This document shows positions 35,001 through 47,636 of a DNA stretch of 64,000 bases, in pieces. Made by a program: the position numbers and the translations under genes. Numbering within the stretch: the stretch's first letter is position 1; every line of letters starts with the position of its first letter. Location: assembly GCA_001931875.2 (NCBI GenBank), contig MSJH02000629.1:62001-126000 (forward strand), written 5' to 3'. The notes beneath the pieces are model-generated. The model made no database searches, was not told the origin of the DNA, and saw only the letters and a program-made list of their open reading frames with translations. This stretch comes from Byssochlamys sp. IMV 00236 (lineage: Eukaryota; Ascomycota; Eurotiomycetes; Eurotiales; Thermoascaceae).

Positions 35001-35611
35001 TCCTTATTTCTTTCGGCATCATACGGAAACTGCATCCCAATGACGATCGGCCTATCCGATGGCGACAGACCATGGGGCCCTTGAACAGAATTTGTCTGCC
35101 CAGTGCCATTTTGGCTGGTCAATTGGTGCTGGAGTGGCTGTGGTTCAGAAGATCCACCTTCAAGCTCATGATATCCCGCATGAGGCACCCTCCGCAAAAT
35201 GTGCTTTATCTTCTTCGCAGACCTTTGTTTCTCCCTAGTCTTCGATAGCAACTTCAAGTCATTAAGGTCCACGAAGGGCGCCGGAGGTTCCTCTTTTCGT
35301 TTGCTGGATTCTGTCCTTGAGAAATCTGTGATCAAGCTAAGACCTGTCGGTCGAACATGTTCGGCACTGGAAGGATCGAGATACATCCCCAGAGCCGTAT
35401 CGGTCTGATTTCCCATGTCCCCTGCGACATTGTGCGAGGCTGCGATATGGCGTTGGACGTGAGATTCAATTGTTTTACTTTTTTCCATGTCCATGTCCCC
35501 CGAGGAACAGCTCAGGCTCGATACTTCCTCTGTTATCGGAGAGGAAAGAGGAAAGTTGGGGACTGCAGGAGGTCGGAGAGAAGACTGGTTAATCTGGACG
35601 TTGGAAGCCAT
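32042..35611 (-). CDS. Large single-pass membrane protein, function unknown
   Basis: A single exon of 1189 aa. About 745 N-terminal residues are Ser/Pro/Thr-rich and largely disordered, with a basic patch (about 705-748) just before one membrane segment (about 750-771, WYIGLGAIFLLIVVLAIALA). The remaining 415 or so residues would be outside or lumenal: they hold several N-glycosylation sequons and paired cysteines (GCVHPSTMWSCALPK; a late GGCSCQW at the C-terminus). The layout suggests a surface or endomembrane protein with a long cytosolic regulatory tail. I see no peptidase, kinase or transport motif. The open frame is intact across 3.5 kb with normal codon use, so the gene is real. Upstream at 35620-35683 is a likely leader intron. 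Confidence 0.85.
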   Translation of the reverse strand: MASNVQINQSSLRPPAVPNFPLSSPITEEVSSLSCSSGDMDMEKSKTIESHVQRHIAASHNVAGDMGNQTDTALGMYLDPSSAEHVRPTGLSLITDFSRTESSKRKEEPPAPFVDLNDLKLLSKTREKQRSAKKIKHILRRVPHAGYHELEGGSSEPQPLQHQLTSQNGTGQTNSVQGPHGLSPSDRPIVIGMQFPYDAERNKEDGVNILLSKEPESAQSQATPITPSIIVTPATEDPDWVTDTTGPRHPRPTSSIYSDHTLHASRREIDIPPVPAIPEQHRTEKLTKENSLVSSSDLTVSQSKQRPFSSGTVFEEDESPGPTSGGQSLARDTILHRLSINTDTNRHQSQGWWTYLLSPLLSRSSTMMTRKRTPDTERPSMPSASAASVTSTNSSEKWWEKTSFSPETPKTSTTRQSAVTTWSNIGERSLAEKDESNDPFTDFSQCFATDSFFDTGGRIAGSAAEYYQACASELLSRTPYFECVNHVCSVTPRDRAVVVDSPEITADSDHDHIVVNPNNPFTTGNTGSNRERSDSESTIIEEGSVASPSEHSARVRSVESPVRGVRSETSPVASRRESFAGRSRPPAQPSEAPFESRSAESDHTDAANPPPYSHFETGRSFPRYRAVFPPARPAQPESPDPISPGFQETMVSRGSLPMADIEQPRQPLPAYNSDTRPVGLPPRPALPVTIADMGHPSTAQNEAETRRRRLEKEDAIGRKVGGLWRGRGPFSKKGCFGRPGREGRVRRRWYIGLGAIFLLIVVLAIALATTLTRKGDDTPVQSQWLNLTGYPPMPTGISTIAGPEAHVENTGCVHPSTMWSCALPKEQHAMNSPYSADEPNFRVQIRFHNGTYGNSTTVASKSTRTAKRSIPGSNVAVRSVWKRLLRPRDLFAENLFDPSPAAPRIKDQIFLGNTTDNNTVPYAGEETPFFITILSPAKVSASRLTRRADDNAFPNLTSVIPGPDIASDGTAAAANLYPLPVSQPIRLYNRGLPSEHYGFYTYFDRSIFLKSTAPLNDSDTGEVPDDEDGGSTKSEAHVRCTWSQTRFLVQIWTQPDRSSMTLIGNSSTKASAASSRATDSGDAQNVTSSSADDFTRPGSFPYPVTITLDRHGGNAKGKMVYCYGMDDRERIIPTDKKLQLEFRGFGGTLINPAPGIFNITNDSDSDSLVGIDGGTGGCSCQWRNWIQTL

Positions 35612-35619
35612 TGAGCTGT

Positions 35620-35683
35620 CTGTAGGACCGGATTAATCAATGTCAGATGCTGGTGCTTGTTTGGAGGGGAGCGATGGACGTAC
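35620..35683 (-). other. 5' leader intron of membrane-protein gene
   Basis: On the minus strand this 64-bp stretch begins GTACGT and ends CTACAG, 9 bases before the ATG at 35611. It contains TGACATTGATTAAT-type branch candidates. Called from splice signals only. Confidence 0.5.
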
Positions 35684-37144
35684 CGGTGCACGAGTATTAT
35701 GCTATCGAAGGAGAAGCAATGTTAGTGAAAGGAAAAGCAAGCTCTAAGATACAAAGAATATCATCATCTAGATATAGAAACAAGGATTAATTTGCTGCGT
35801 GGCAAAAAAGAGAGCAAGGCGAGTCTATAATGTTCAAGACGACTGAGAAGACATTGAATACCACAAAACAATACGACAGACAAAGGAAATGCTTCGACAA
35901 TATGACAATGGTTTTTGTGTGAGAAAGGCAGTTGAGTGAATGAAAAGCGTCAATAACCAGGCAGCTCGGATGAAAGAAAGGTGCAGAAGCATACAAGACG
36001 CACGCATGGAGGACCCTGCCATGTCGCGGGCCTGCCTAGATAATGACCACTCATTTCGATTCGCGACCCGTGATGGTCTGGCTTCCAATTAGTCGCTCCG
36101 TTCCTGGTAGATGAGGTCGTTGAATAGAGGCATGGGGCTCTTGATTGGAGACACTCTCCAGTCCCTCAGAATTGATGCCGTAACCTGTCCATTCGCATAA
36201 CCTCACTTGGCGCCGAGGCATACAGCTTCTCCAATTAGAAACCTGTTTGAAATAGTTTCAAGCCATCCTGTATATCCAGTGGACAGCAAGACTCTGCTGG
36301 TCTCTAAGCGCCGGGCCAGTGGTTGTCCTGTTGGGATTTCCTGGAGAGAAGGGAAACGGGTCGCCAATCAGACCATGTACATACGAAGTCACGGGCGACA
36401 CTTGATACTAGCCAGCGCCTACACGAATAATTATAGATCAATCGCCACGAGCCACATCTCCACCAGATCCTAGTCTAGGTGTCTGCTCGTAAATAGAAAC
36501 GACGTTATGAGAGAGCAGCAAAATGTTCTGAGCAGAGAAAATCCCGTAAGTCAGACTTGCTAAACGGAGATTCGTTCATATTGCTATTTCGTTTACCAAG
36601 CGAGCATACTTGGTCTCAGAATCAGAATGCTGAGAGACTTTCAACAACTGGAGGTGCAAAATGCACGCCGTCTACTACGGCACCGCTAGTTTTCATATAC
36701 ACGACAGAGCATGGTAATTCAGAAGGATATCAAAGGACACCAGATACACCCCAATCACGCTTTTGGTACATCAGTGAGAGCACTAAACTCCTCGACCAGC
36801 CCAGAAACCCCGGTAAGCCCAATGAAGGTGAAAAATAAAAAATAAATGAGAAATAGATGGTGGACCGGTCCGAAGATCTTGCCCCCCCGGAACATGGCCC
36901 TCGCCCCCAATGCAGAGAAATATTCCACGAACTCGCAAAAGAACGCACATGAGACAATCCTGTACTAGCCCCAAGATGATGCTCAGATCGAATAGAGGCT
37001 AAGAATGCAATAGCAGGACTCCGAACAGGTATTATATCCTGATGCAGGAGTACACTAAAATGAGGCTGAGATGGCAGACGAAAAATAGGCAGTGGCCGCA
37101 GCGATTAGAGGAGACCTCTATAAAGTCAATGAGAGAATATCGTG
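35684..37144. other. Intergenic between two minus-strand genes
   Basis: The left part is the promoter of the large membrane protein; the right part is the 3' region of the bHLH gene. Small open frames on both strands show no motif. Confidence 0.5.
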
Positions 37145-38805
<1,661 letters not shown>

Positions 38806-41800
38806 TGATGATCAAGTTTTAGGGAGATATTGGGGAAGCTGTTCCAGAAATGCGCTGTAGAGAGTGCTACCCCAGAGTTCGCGCTATCTCATGTTTCCGG
38901 ACCTGCAATAGTTGAAACGGACTCTTTCGCAATATCTTGCGCTCATCCACTGATTGCACTATCCCTGGCGTGACTATCTCAGACTGAATCCCAAGTCCAG
39001 GACGGTTCTTATATCCAGACGTCAAAAACAAGGCAAGGGCCAAGGTCCAAATACTACCAAGAAATAGGTAGCGAAAACCAAACCGGAACCGTGTCAGAAC
39101 CGGAGGCCACTCTATTTTCCGGACCGCAGCAGGACCAGAGCCTGAGAATGCGATGAGGGCGGGGAATCTTGTCGACTGTATAACGCTCCGTGAAGACAGA
39201 AAAGACTAGGCGTGATAGTGTCTGAAGGTGCGATCAAGGCAGCTCGCAGTGCAGGGCAAGGACCTAATCCTGCATGTCAGTATGCGATCTGCAGACGGCG
39301 GAAGGTCCAAGGACTTGAAGTGAGAGTCAAGACATTGTCCACCTTGATCTCCTGCGGGACAGATGATAGAGGGGGAAGTACCTATCCGCGATGATGGACG
39401 CGAGCCAGCTTCAGTACAGCCGGTCGCAGGAAGAATCGCAATTGAGAGAGCCCGGGCCCAGTAGTAGCGTCCGTTGGGAATGCACTGATAGACCAGAGTC
39501 GGGGCAGGACTGTCGAACAGAGGCAAGTCGCAGAGTGCAAGGCCAGGGGAGAACGTAGGATCTGGTGGTCTGAAGGGACGGGGTTGAGGAGCTGAGCGAA
39601 ACGGACGGGCCAAGGGCGCGTGGGAGTCTAGCGGGAGCTACGATAGAATAACGTTCAGGCTAGGTGCGACAGCGGTGCCCCTAAGCAGAAGCCTGAAGCA
39701 TGGCAGTAATTAATTAAAGTCCGACGAGAGAGAGATAGAAAGAAAAGAGGGAGTCAAAGCAGGAGTACGAGGGGGGATGGATAGTCGTGGACTACTTGGT
39801 GAGACCGGAGGCGGCGACCGCCCTCTCAGCAACAACTACTACTACTACTTCCCAAGGACGCACAGCACTCACTCCATACAATCCGCGTCCACAAGTCGTG
39901 TACAGTATTGTACAGTGGATATACCTGAGCCACAATTCCAGCTATCTAGTGACATCCAGGGCTTCGTTATAATTATCGGCTGGGTGTTACATCTCTACTG
40001 TGAATACTGTTCTCTCTGTTCAGCCTCGTTGCCTATTATCATCTTCGCCCACCGATCCTCTCCTGCTCAGGGAGAAGAGATCCTCAGCACGGCTCAGAAG
40101 GGATCCCAGATGACGGGACCGCGGCCAAGCAACGGGTTGATGTGCACTACTGCGCGCAAATCCGCCCGGCCTCGTAAAACCACGAGGTCGTGTCTGGGGG
40201 TAACCTTGAGGCTTGAACTGACTTTTTTTGGGTCTCCCTGTCAGACTTCTGGGCTAATGCTGGTAAATAATTTAAATTTCTTTTTTTTTTTTCCCCTACG
40301 AACTCTGGCTGACAACTGGGATACTACTACGGACTAAGCAGACTAGAGTCTTTAGACGATAGTCATGGTCCCCGACAGCTGTTCTTTTTCATGTCCAGCC
40401 CCAATGCGTGGCCAGCTGCTTTAAACAGTGGGCTACTCTGAGCACGCGATGATTATCTAGCGTTCTAATGGATCAACAAGAGAGGGGCGCCGGCTGCCTG
40501 TGTCCGGACGGAAGACAGCTATCTGCACGGTGCAGCATGCAGAGAACACCGACCTGCCTTCACGGGGCAGTGTAGATAACCTGGTTAGGCAAGCGTGATG
40601 TCGATCTGGCGCTGAATTCCTAGCTTGATGTCTCTGAAAAGAAGAGGGAAGAAATCGTGCGCGAATGGCGGACGACCACAGGCGCGAAACTAGCCCATGC
40701 TCGTCCATATGGGGTCAGCATGGCTCGGCGGCGAAGTCGCCAGGATCCGGGAGAGCAACATGGACCTTCACATCAACATGGACTCCATGTGCGAAAGAGG
40801 GAAGTGGAGCTTCTCTAAATGTTAATCCGGCAGGGCTGCAAATGATATCGTCTCGTTCGTCTCTCTTCGCGCGGATACCAACCAGGTTCCTCGGACCCCG
40901 TGCTGAAGAATTTCGGCATTTGGAGGATCTTACCCAAACGACAACGTTGGGGCCGCGACGATCGATCCTAACTTAACCGCCTGGCCTCTCCCGGAACAGC
41001 GGTCTTGCCTCCGTCTTCAGATCGCAGCGTGTCACAGCCAGGCACCCTGGCCTTGGTGGCCTTTTTTACTCCCCCCGGTCTGTGTCGGAACTTGGAAGCC
41101 GTGGCGAAACGGACGGCCCCAGGGCCGACAACACGCGGAGTGTCTAGCATGCAGGATCTGGATGTGACCTACTTCACGTGGCGCTTCTCAGAGATCATCT
41201 CCAAGGATCTTCGACCTCTGAGCATCCCTGTGCTCCTTGCTTCCAACAGCAAGTATCCTCCCTAGCCGGGAACAGGCGCCTGGCGGGTTTGCATGGTAAC
41301 TGTGTCATCCCTTCGCTGGGGACCATAGCCCATCAGGGTTACAATGTAAATTGTATTGTATTGCGTGTATTATTTACCGAATGAACGATTAGTTTTCTCC
41401 GGAAAATGTCAGTACTACTCAAGTTCTGACCCAGTTTGCTGCCACCATTTTTCCCGCGGAAGAGACAAGGGAGAACCTCGATCCTCGATGCGTGTCCGGT
41501 TGCGGATGTCAGTGAGTGAACCGGCCCACCATGAACCCCAAAATTGGGTGCAGCTACGGAGGATTGGACTTTTCCTGAGTCCTGAGTCCTGACACATGGT
41601 CTAGCGTGACGATCATCGCTCACTACTGGTTGTATAGTCGGATTTATTGGTCAACACATATTCCCAGTGCGGGCGGTCCATTTACGCTCAAACTACCCGC
41701 CAATTGAGGAAGAGCAACTCATACCGAAATTAAGCAAGGTCGTACAATACTCTGGAGTATACTCCGTTCTCCGGACTCTACGAGAACAGTGCCGTTTGAC

Positions 41801-42529
41801 ACCTGACCTATTAATGCTGATAGACGGAGACTATCTAACTACTACTCCATAGATAATGAGGAATGTGGGCACAGAGCAGATTTGCGACATATCACCCCAG
41901 TGGTCCTTTGCCTGGCGCCACTGGATATGCCTGTCGAGGGCCCGAGCATGCATCAGTTTGGACAGATAGCAAAATCAACGCTACGGCTGGGATCAATACA
42001 AATACCCATGATAACTAGCGTAGAAGTGACAAAAGAGTCTCCAAATTATTCGTTATCAGTGTCCATTTATTCCAACAATAGTTATCATGAGTTCGTCGAT
42101 TGAAAGCTACTTGGCAGGGCCTCGAATAAGTTATTGACGTCGCTTCATATGGTACAATGATACATAGACATAATCTAGTTACTCTACTCTAGATCTTGAT
42201 CAGCCACGTATGATATCATGCCAATGGCAAAAACAACGTTTATCATCGACAATCTTAGACGGCATCTAACCCCACCGCCAGGATCAATAAAGTGGCCGTG
42301 CGTGCAGAGAGACCGTTTCTCCCAGCAACTATTGACGGGAATGATATTCGCATCTATTAGTTACGAAGTATCTACTCGAGCCAACTGGTAAATGATCGGT
42401 AACTTATTATTACGTGGTTGTCTTGTGGAGTTCCAGAGTCCGGACTTCGACCCGGCGCCGCGGCCGTTGCAGATCGTAGCGACAACACTACGGAGAAGTG
42501 CATCAGAATTGATTGCCAACGCTAGTAAT

Positions 42530-42800
42530 AAAAGGATAAATACCACTGTATTACCAATTACATATTTTAATTCTAGATATATTTTAGGAAATTATTTTGT
42601 CTATCTAAACTATTTAGGGATAAAAGACTAAATTTGTAAAAGCTTTTATATACCAAAATAGCCCCCTATATTCTTCCCATATTTCGTTTTCTTTTTCGGC
42701 TTAATAATGCATTATATCAAGATAATTATAAGTACGAAGATATTCCGGAACAATAAGTTATATATCTATTTAATAATAGAAGCAATATCCTTATTTAAAG
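42530..42800. repeat. AT-rich patch, possible RIP-decayed repeat
   Basis: About 270 bp of strongly AT-rich, TA-dense DNA with stops in every frame, bordered by normal composition. This is how repeats mutated by fungal RIP usually look. I find no terminal repeats or residual transposase, so the identity is inference. Confidence 0.4.
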
Positions 42801-43103
42801 TGGACGAGGCCCAATAATCTGGTGTCTCCTCGGGGATAGGGGCGTAATTTGCATACTAGCATGATTACTAGCGTTGGCAGTCAATTTTGATGCACTTCTC
42901 TGTAGGCCTTGACACCCATTCTCCGGTCGTGACGTGTAACCCTAGTATTGAGGAATTCCATGGATGATGCTGGCACCTCCCAGGCCAATTTGCCCGTGCA
43001 CAGTTCGTGTTGTGCAACCTCCGAGAGCATGGACATGACAGCCGGCTGAGCGGAAATACTACTGGTCTACGAAGTAACTACGATTTATCTACGGAGTACA
43101 CCG

Positions 43104-43133
43104 TAACTAACTACCTAACTATGTAGTTAGTTA
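43104..43133. repeat. Perfect 11-bp inverted repeat
   Basis: TAACTAACTAC (43104-43114) and its exact reverse complement (43123-43133) flank an 8-bp loop. It lies in non-coding DNA, so it could form a hairpin or cruciform, or may be a chance product of the common ACTA/TAGT words nearby. Confidence 0.8.
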
Positions 43134-43546
43134 TCAAGTATAGCAACTTGTCAGACGCCGCAATAATAATAATAGTTACGTGTCAAAATGCTTATTCTTC
43201 ACCCCCTGCTTCCGGCTTCAGCCAAATACTAATACTATCTATTCTTCCCAAGGAATTCTACGCCTGTGGGGATAACTGTCCCTTATCCTAGCACGACAGG
43301 CGTCCCTTTGGTCTTTCTGACTCGTTTCACGAGCACCACGCGATCAAACAAGGAGCAAAGTACTGCCACACGTCTTGGCAATCAAATGGCTGAAACCCAC
43401 AGTTCCACAGACACAAAGAACGGAATAACATTTGTTTGGAAAAAAAAAGCTATCAATCATGATTAAACTGGTCCTACCTTACGTTGTAGATATCTTCTGC
43501 GCGGAAGCGCATATAGTTACATAGAAGATGTCTAGGCATCATCGAT

Positions 43547-43565
43547 TACATACATACATACATAC
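43547..43565. repeat. (TACA)n microsatellite
   Basis: Nearly five TACA units. Shorter related runs follow at 43590-43600 and 43901-43919, so this 400-bp stretch holds three copies of the same tetranucleotide repeat. Confidence 0.85.
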
Positions 43566-43900
43566 TCGAGGCGGCTTCGAGCTGTACAGTACATACATAC
43601 AAAGGGTCAAAACAAGCGACCTGTCACATCCGCTATCGCGCGCGTCATAGATCAACCCCACAGAGATCTCATACCTCCTTCTTTCCTCGGCATATTATTA
43701 GTATTATTATTAGATTATGTATGTACTTCTACTTACGTTCTAACTTAACCGCTGTGGCTTGATCACGGAATTTTGGAAATCCCACCCAAAATAACTCCTT
43801 GCGGAGATTTGGGCAACTCACCCGTGCCCCCTCCTCCTGTCTAAATTGACCACCACATAAGTAAGTAACTACTGCACACTAAGGCAGAAAGAATAGATAG

Positions 43901-43919
43901 TACATACATACATACATAC
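43901..43919. repeat. (TACA)n microsatellite
   Basis: A second long TACA run of about the same length as the one at 43547, in the same orientation. Confidence 0.85.
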
Positions 43920-45185
43920 CCCGACCACATGGCATTTGCAGACTCTATAGGAAGTCACATTCGACAACGAACTAGTATTACAGTGGAGTCGAATCAATCA
44001 GAAAGTCATCGCATGAGAAAACAGCCTATCTAGGATCATGCCCCGTGGCACCTGATCTGATGCGGAACCGAGGGAAATCTCCGGCTTTTCGGTGGATTTC
44101 TTCGTATTGTATTTAGGAGATATTAATTCACTCTATTAATACCGATCCAGCGCAAACCCGACGAGCAGATGAGTAACTCCTACGTACATAGTTTGTAGTA
44201 ACTTACTCTAGTCATCCAAGCGCATGAAAAGAAGCCATCCAAGCAGACCCAAAAACATGTGTTCGCTGAGCACCTACTCTATCTACCTCGAGATCAGCTG
44301 CACTCTCGTATGCAAATTGATGATCAATAAAGAAAACCACGTTCAAGCCCAGCAGGGTTCGACCCAATCAAACTTATCGTAAGTACTTTTCTGGGTTGTC
44401 CAGATCCCTGGGATTCCGCGTGGCTCCGGTTATAAATGAAAGGGGGGATTCATTATTTCCCCAGCCCGGGGTTGAGGGAGGGGTATACCATAGAACTTTG
44501 AGCATGCCACATGGACAAGGGCAAGGGTTAACGCGGTTGAAGGCTGGGTTACACGTAGACGGATAACTGCTGGTGGCGGTAATGTTAAGTCTCGATAAGT
44601 AAGTACCTAAGGCTAGTTTCAAATTCCTACCAAGGGGGAAAGAAGACCACAACCTAGAGAACAATGTAGATATATCATGTTCATTTACACATCGCTCCAA
44701 TACTATAGATTGTATTTAATGCCTGCTTGCTACTTCAGTTCGTAATTTATTCATCCTGCCGCGATGGATGTGTTAGTCAGAGCTTACTGCGTTCGGTGAG
44801 CAGTGCCAATCGGATCTGGGTCTAGATGCGAACTTCGTACTTAATCCCTGCACACCGCGAGGCTGAACTTGCTAGGATCTAAGGGCATATCAGATTGCGG
44901 TTTGACGGCCCAACTGGGATCTATCATCTGTGTTCATGAAAGAGAACTTGAGAGTCGGATTGATCCGTGCTATCTTCGGACCGATTAGATACGCAGAAGT
45001 ATTCAGGAATGACTACGTAATGGGCTGCGAAACATTGAAGCAAGATTAAATTCGTGTAAACAGCATAAATACTCCGTATTGACAATTCGGCTACCAGACG
45101 CCGGTTCTATATATTCCCCAAATCGTTATTCACAAATACTTTTTCCTTTTTTTAATCCTTGAGTGGAGATCTACTCCATCAGACC

Positions 45186-47218
45186 CTACTCATCGTCCTC
45201 TTCCTCATCGTCTTCCTCAAAGACAACACCAATCTCACCAGTAATGTCCCAGCGGTCACCCTTCGCCGCGGCACTGACGTACTTGACGAACCTGAGTGTA
45301 CCGCTATCACGGAGGACGATGCTCATCCTGTTCCACCCGGCGGCCATGCTGAAGAGAATACCGTCATCATCATCGTCCCCAGCTCTGTAGATGGCCGGAT
45401 CCAGCTTTCTTTTGGGCTTCAGCACTTGATCGGCATTTTCCTCGCCCTCTTCATTCTCTTCTTCTTCATCGTCTTCTCCGGCCATGTAGATCTCATAACC
45501 ACCCACAGCGGGACCATCCTCACTTGGTGCTTCTCCATCCTTTGACTCCTTGGAGCCGTTCTTTTTGGCCTCTCCATCCTGGTCCTCGTCCTCGTCCTCA
45601 TCGTCCTCAGCATTCTCCTTCTCCCATCCAGGAGTCGGGGTGAGACCGAGGGTAAATTCCAGACGAGGGGCTTCACCATCATATCCGCTAGCTAGGGTAT
45701 AGTCCTCCCCACGGCGAAAACGACGGGCAAGAAGATTGTAGCTAGTAAGCTGATCCAGACCGGTGACAAGCGATAGCCATTTGCGGAAGGCCTTGGATGG
45801 CAGGAGATCATTCAGCAGCTCTTGAATAGGGGACTTCTCAGCTTCTGTCGCCTCCCCTGGTTGCTGGAAAAGATATCGGTGCTTGTGTGGAGGACGAGCG
45901 ACCTTCCACGGGGTAGTGGACTCGATCTCGGGGGAAGTTTTCGGCAGCGACTGCTTCTCCTGCTCTTCAATATATGAGCGCACCCGCGCGGCGAACTTGT
46001 CAGAGAGGATGCGCTCCAGACTAAGAGACGACTCATTAGAGAATGTCTCGGAGAGTTCTTCAGCGATATCGGGAGTGAGATAGGACGGAGCGAGGTATTT
46101 GAGGAGGAAGTCAAGATCGGCCTCGGTAAGTTCTGTCTCATCTTCTTCCGCAACGGCCTGCTTTCCCTTTCCTTTCCCTTTCGAGGCTTCTTCAGCCGCC
46201 AGCGCATCCTCGTACGCGACCGGCTTGGCCTGAGGCAGGTCGTGAGAATCTCCTCGACCCTGCAGCTGCTGAAGACTGCTCCGCTCGGCCAGCTTTTCCT
46301 CGAGACCCTCCTCGTATCCATCCTCGCCTTCCTGCGGGATGTGGAACCACCCACTAATGGCCATTCGTACTCTCTTCTCCCCTTTGTCTGCTCCCTCTGA
46401 CGGGTGGTAGACTTCTTCGACATCATGGAAACTCTCACCCGGCTGGACAGTGAAGAAACTGAGTTGGTTGAAGGCCGGTGGGATTGAAAGGCTGTAATCT
46501 GGACTGGGGATCTTGAGGTCCTCGCCATCTTCATCTTTAACATCCGTAGTGGGATACAGACGGAGCGCACCTCCCCACTCCGCACGCCAGGGCTTGTCGG
46601 GATCCGTCAAGTACAGAATGTAGCTGACACGTCTGCTACCAATGACGTCGTCGTGGCAGAGCAGATGGCAGCCTTCAGTGTAGACGTTGATGGCCATGTC
46701 TGTTTTGCGACCGCTCAGCTTGCCTGATCCCGTCACCGACGAGAGATACTCGCGGAACTGCTGCGAGTAGAGAGAATCGCGCAGCTTCAGCAGCGACGGC
46801 AGCCGGGAGAGCGAGCCATCATCCAAGCCATCGAGGTTTGCCAGATCTCCGGACTGGAAGATCTTGTAAATATCCGTTTCCTTCTCCGTGAACGAGAGGT
46901 GCTCTTGGATTTCGTCGCGGACGCCGCGGAGCAGAGTCGGCTCGATCAGGGGACAGATGACACCATGCTTATACCTGGAAGATAGCAAAAGAGTGTTAGA
47001 CATCCAATGCAATACAATCCCTTCAATACGACAGCGATTGGATTTTCGATCACGTACGGTGCAGACTCCGCATAGCTCTTAGTGTACTTCTCCAATTCCG
47101 CTGGGTCGAACAGGCCATCGCGAAACCGCGCCTTCACAGTCTCGTTGGAGAGGGCCCGTTTCTTTTCTGGCTGCGCATTGGCATCCAGAGATTCTCTCGT
47201 CTCTGTCTTGCGCTTCAT
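45186..47218 (-). CDS. ofd1: Prolyl hydroxylase Ofd1/Tpa1 family (2-OG, Fe(II))
   Basis: Two exons, complement(join(45186..46974, 47058..47218)), give 649 aa; the 83-bp intron joins ESAP-YKHGVICP. The N-terminal dioxygenase domain has the metal pair in HLLCHDDV (about residues 160-162), the third metal His in SFHDVEE (about 237) and the 2-oxoglutarate Arg in RVRMAISGW. A second, degenerate dioxygenase-fold domain makes up the C-terminal half, interrupted by a long Asp/Glu/Lys-rich loop and ending in an acidic tail. Yeast Tpa1 hydroxylates a proline of ribosomal protein uS12 and affects translation termination. Fission yeast Ofd1 also controls turnover of the sterol regulator Sre1 according to oxygen. 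The length and domain order match these proteins. The start lies about 420 bp from a divergent gene. Confidence 0.92.
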
Positions 47219-47636
47219 GACTGCTGGTGAGGTGGACGATTAACCAGCAGATAGACAGTGATCGGCCTTCGAAACTTTTTTCGGACGGACCGGGCGGTGA
47301 GGAATTCTGCAGTCGGGCGGGGAACTGAGACTCTTGACTGGTGGCGTGAGCTGGAAGATCAAGCTCTGGATTATTATATGTAACTGCTAGTATGAACTAC
47401 GAGAATACGGAGTGGCTATTTTTATACCGGACGACGGTCTCTCGCCGTCGCCATCCTCCATAACTTCTGCCTGGAGACGGTCCCTGAGTTCTGCCCTGCC
47501 GATCCGATCTCCGCGTTTCGCCCTCGCAGTTCTGGAACTCCTGACCTTGCATCCATCCAGATCTTCAGATCAAAAACATATGAAACAATCAGATACCATT
47601 GCGACAAGCTCACTGTGAGCCTGCTAACTATACGAG
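47219..47636. promoter_or_regulatory. Shared divergent promoter region
   Basis: The 418 bp between two outward-facing start codons (prolyl hydroxylase and the 261-aa protein) must contain both promoters. No clear TATA box is seen. Confidence 0.55.

Larger units (their letters stand above)
38806..45185. other. Gene-poor 6.4-kb region
   Basis: The first part, to about 40300, is the upstream region of the bHLH gene, with pyrimidine/ACT-repeat patches near 39830. Open frames at 39206-39613, 39777-40337 and 40665-41265 are short and have no motif. From 41300 the DNA is increasingly AT-rich, with an extreme patch at 42530-42800 and TACA microsatellites from 43547. No gene or RNA could be supported. 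Confidence 0.5.

Noticed and set aside
39206..39613. 135-codon minus-strand frame upstream of the bHLH gene
   Set aside because: The text is Pro/Arg/Ser-rich with no motif, and it lies in the probable leader/promoter of the bHLH gene.
41660..41800. Sequence with GAAATTAAGCA that recalled 5S rRNA
   Set aside because: The flanking stems of fungal 5S rRNA and its conserved ends are absent; the match is about ten bases.
44340..44375. B-box-like GGTTCGACCC
   Set aside because: No A box, anticodon arm or acceptor stem can be folded around it.
45812..46585. 257-codon minus-strand frame inside the Ofd1-like gene
   Set aside because: It is a shadow of the real frame: Arg/Ser-rich text produced by the codon use of the true protein.
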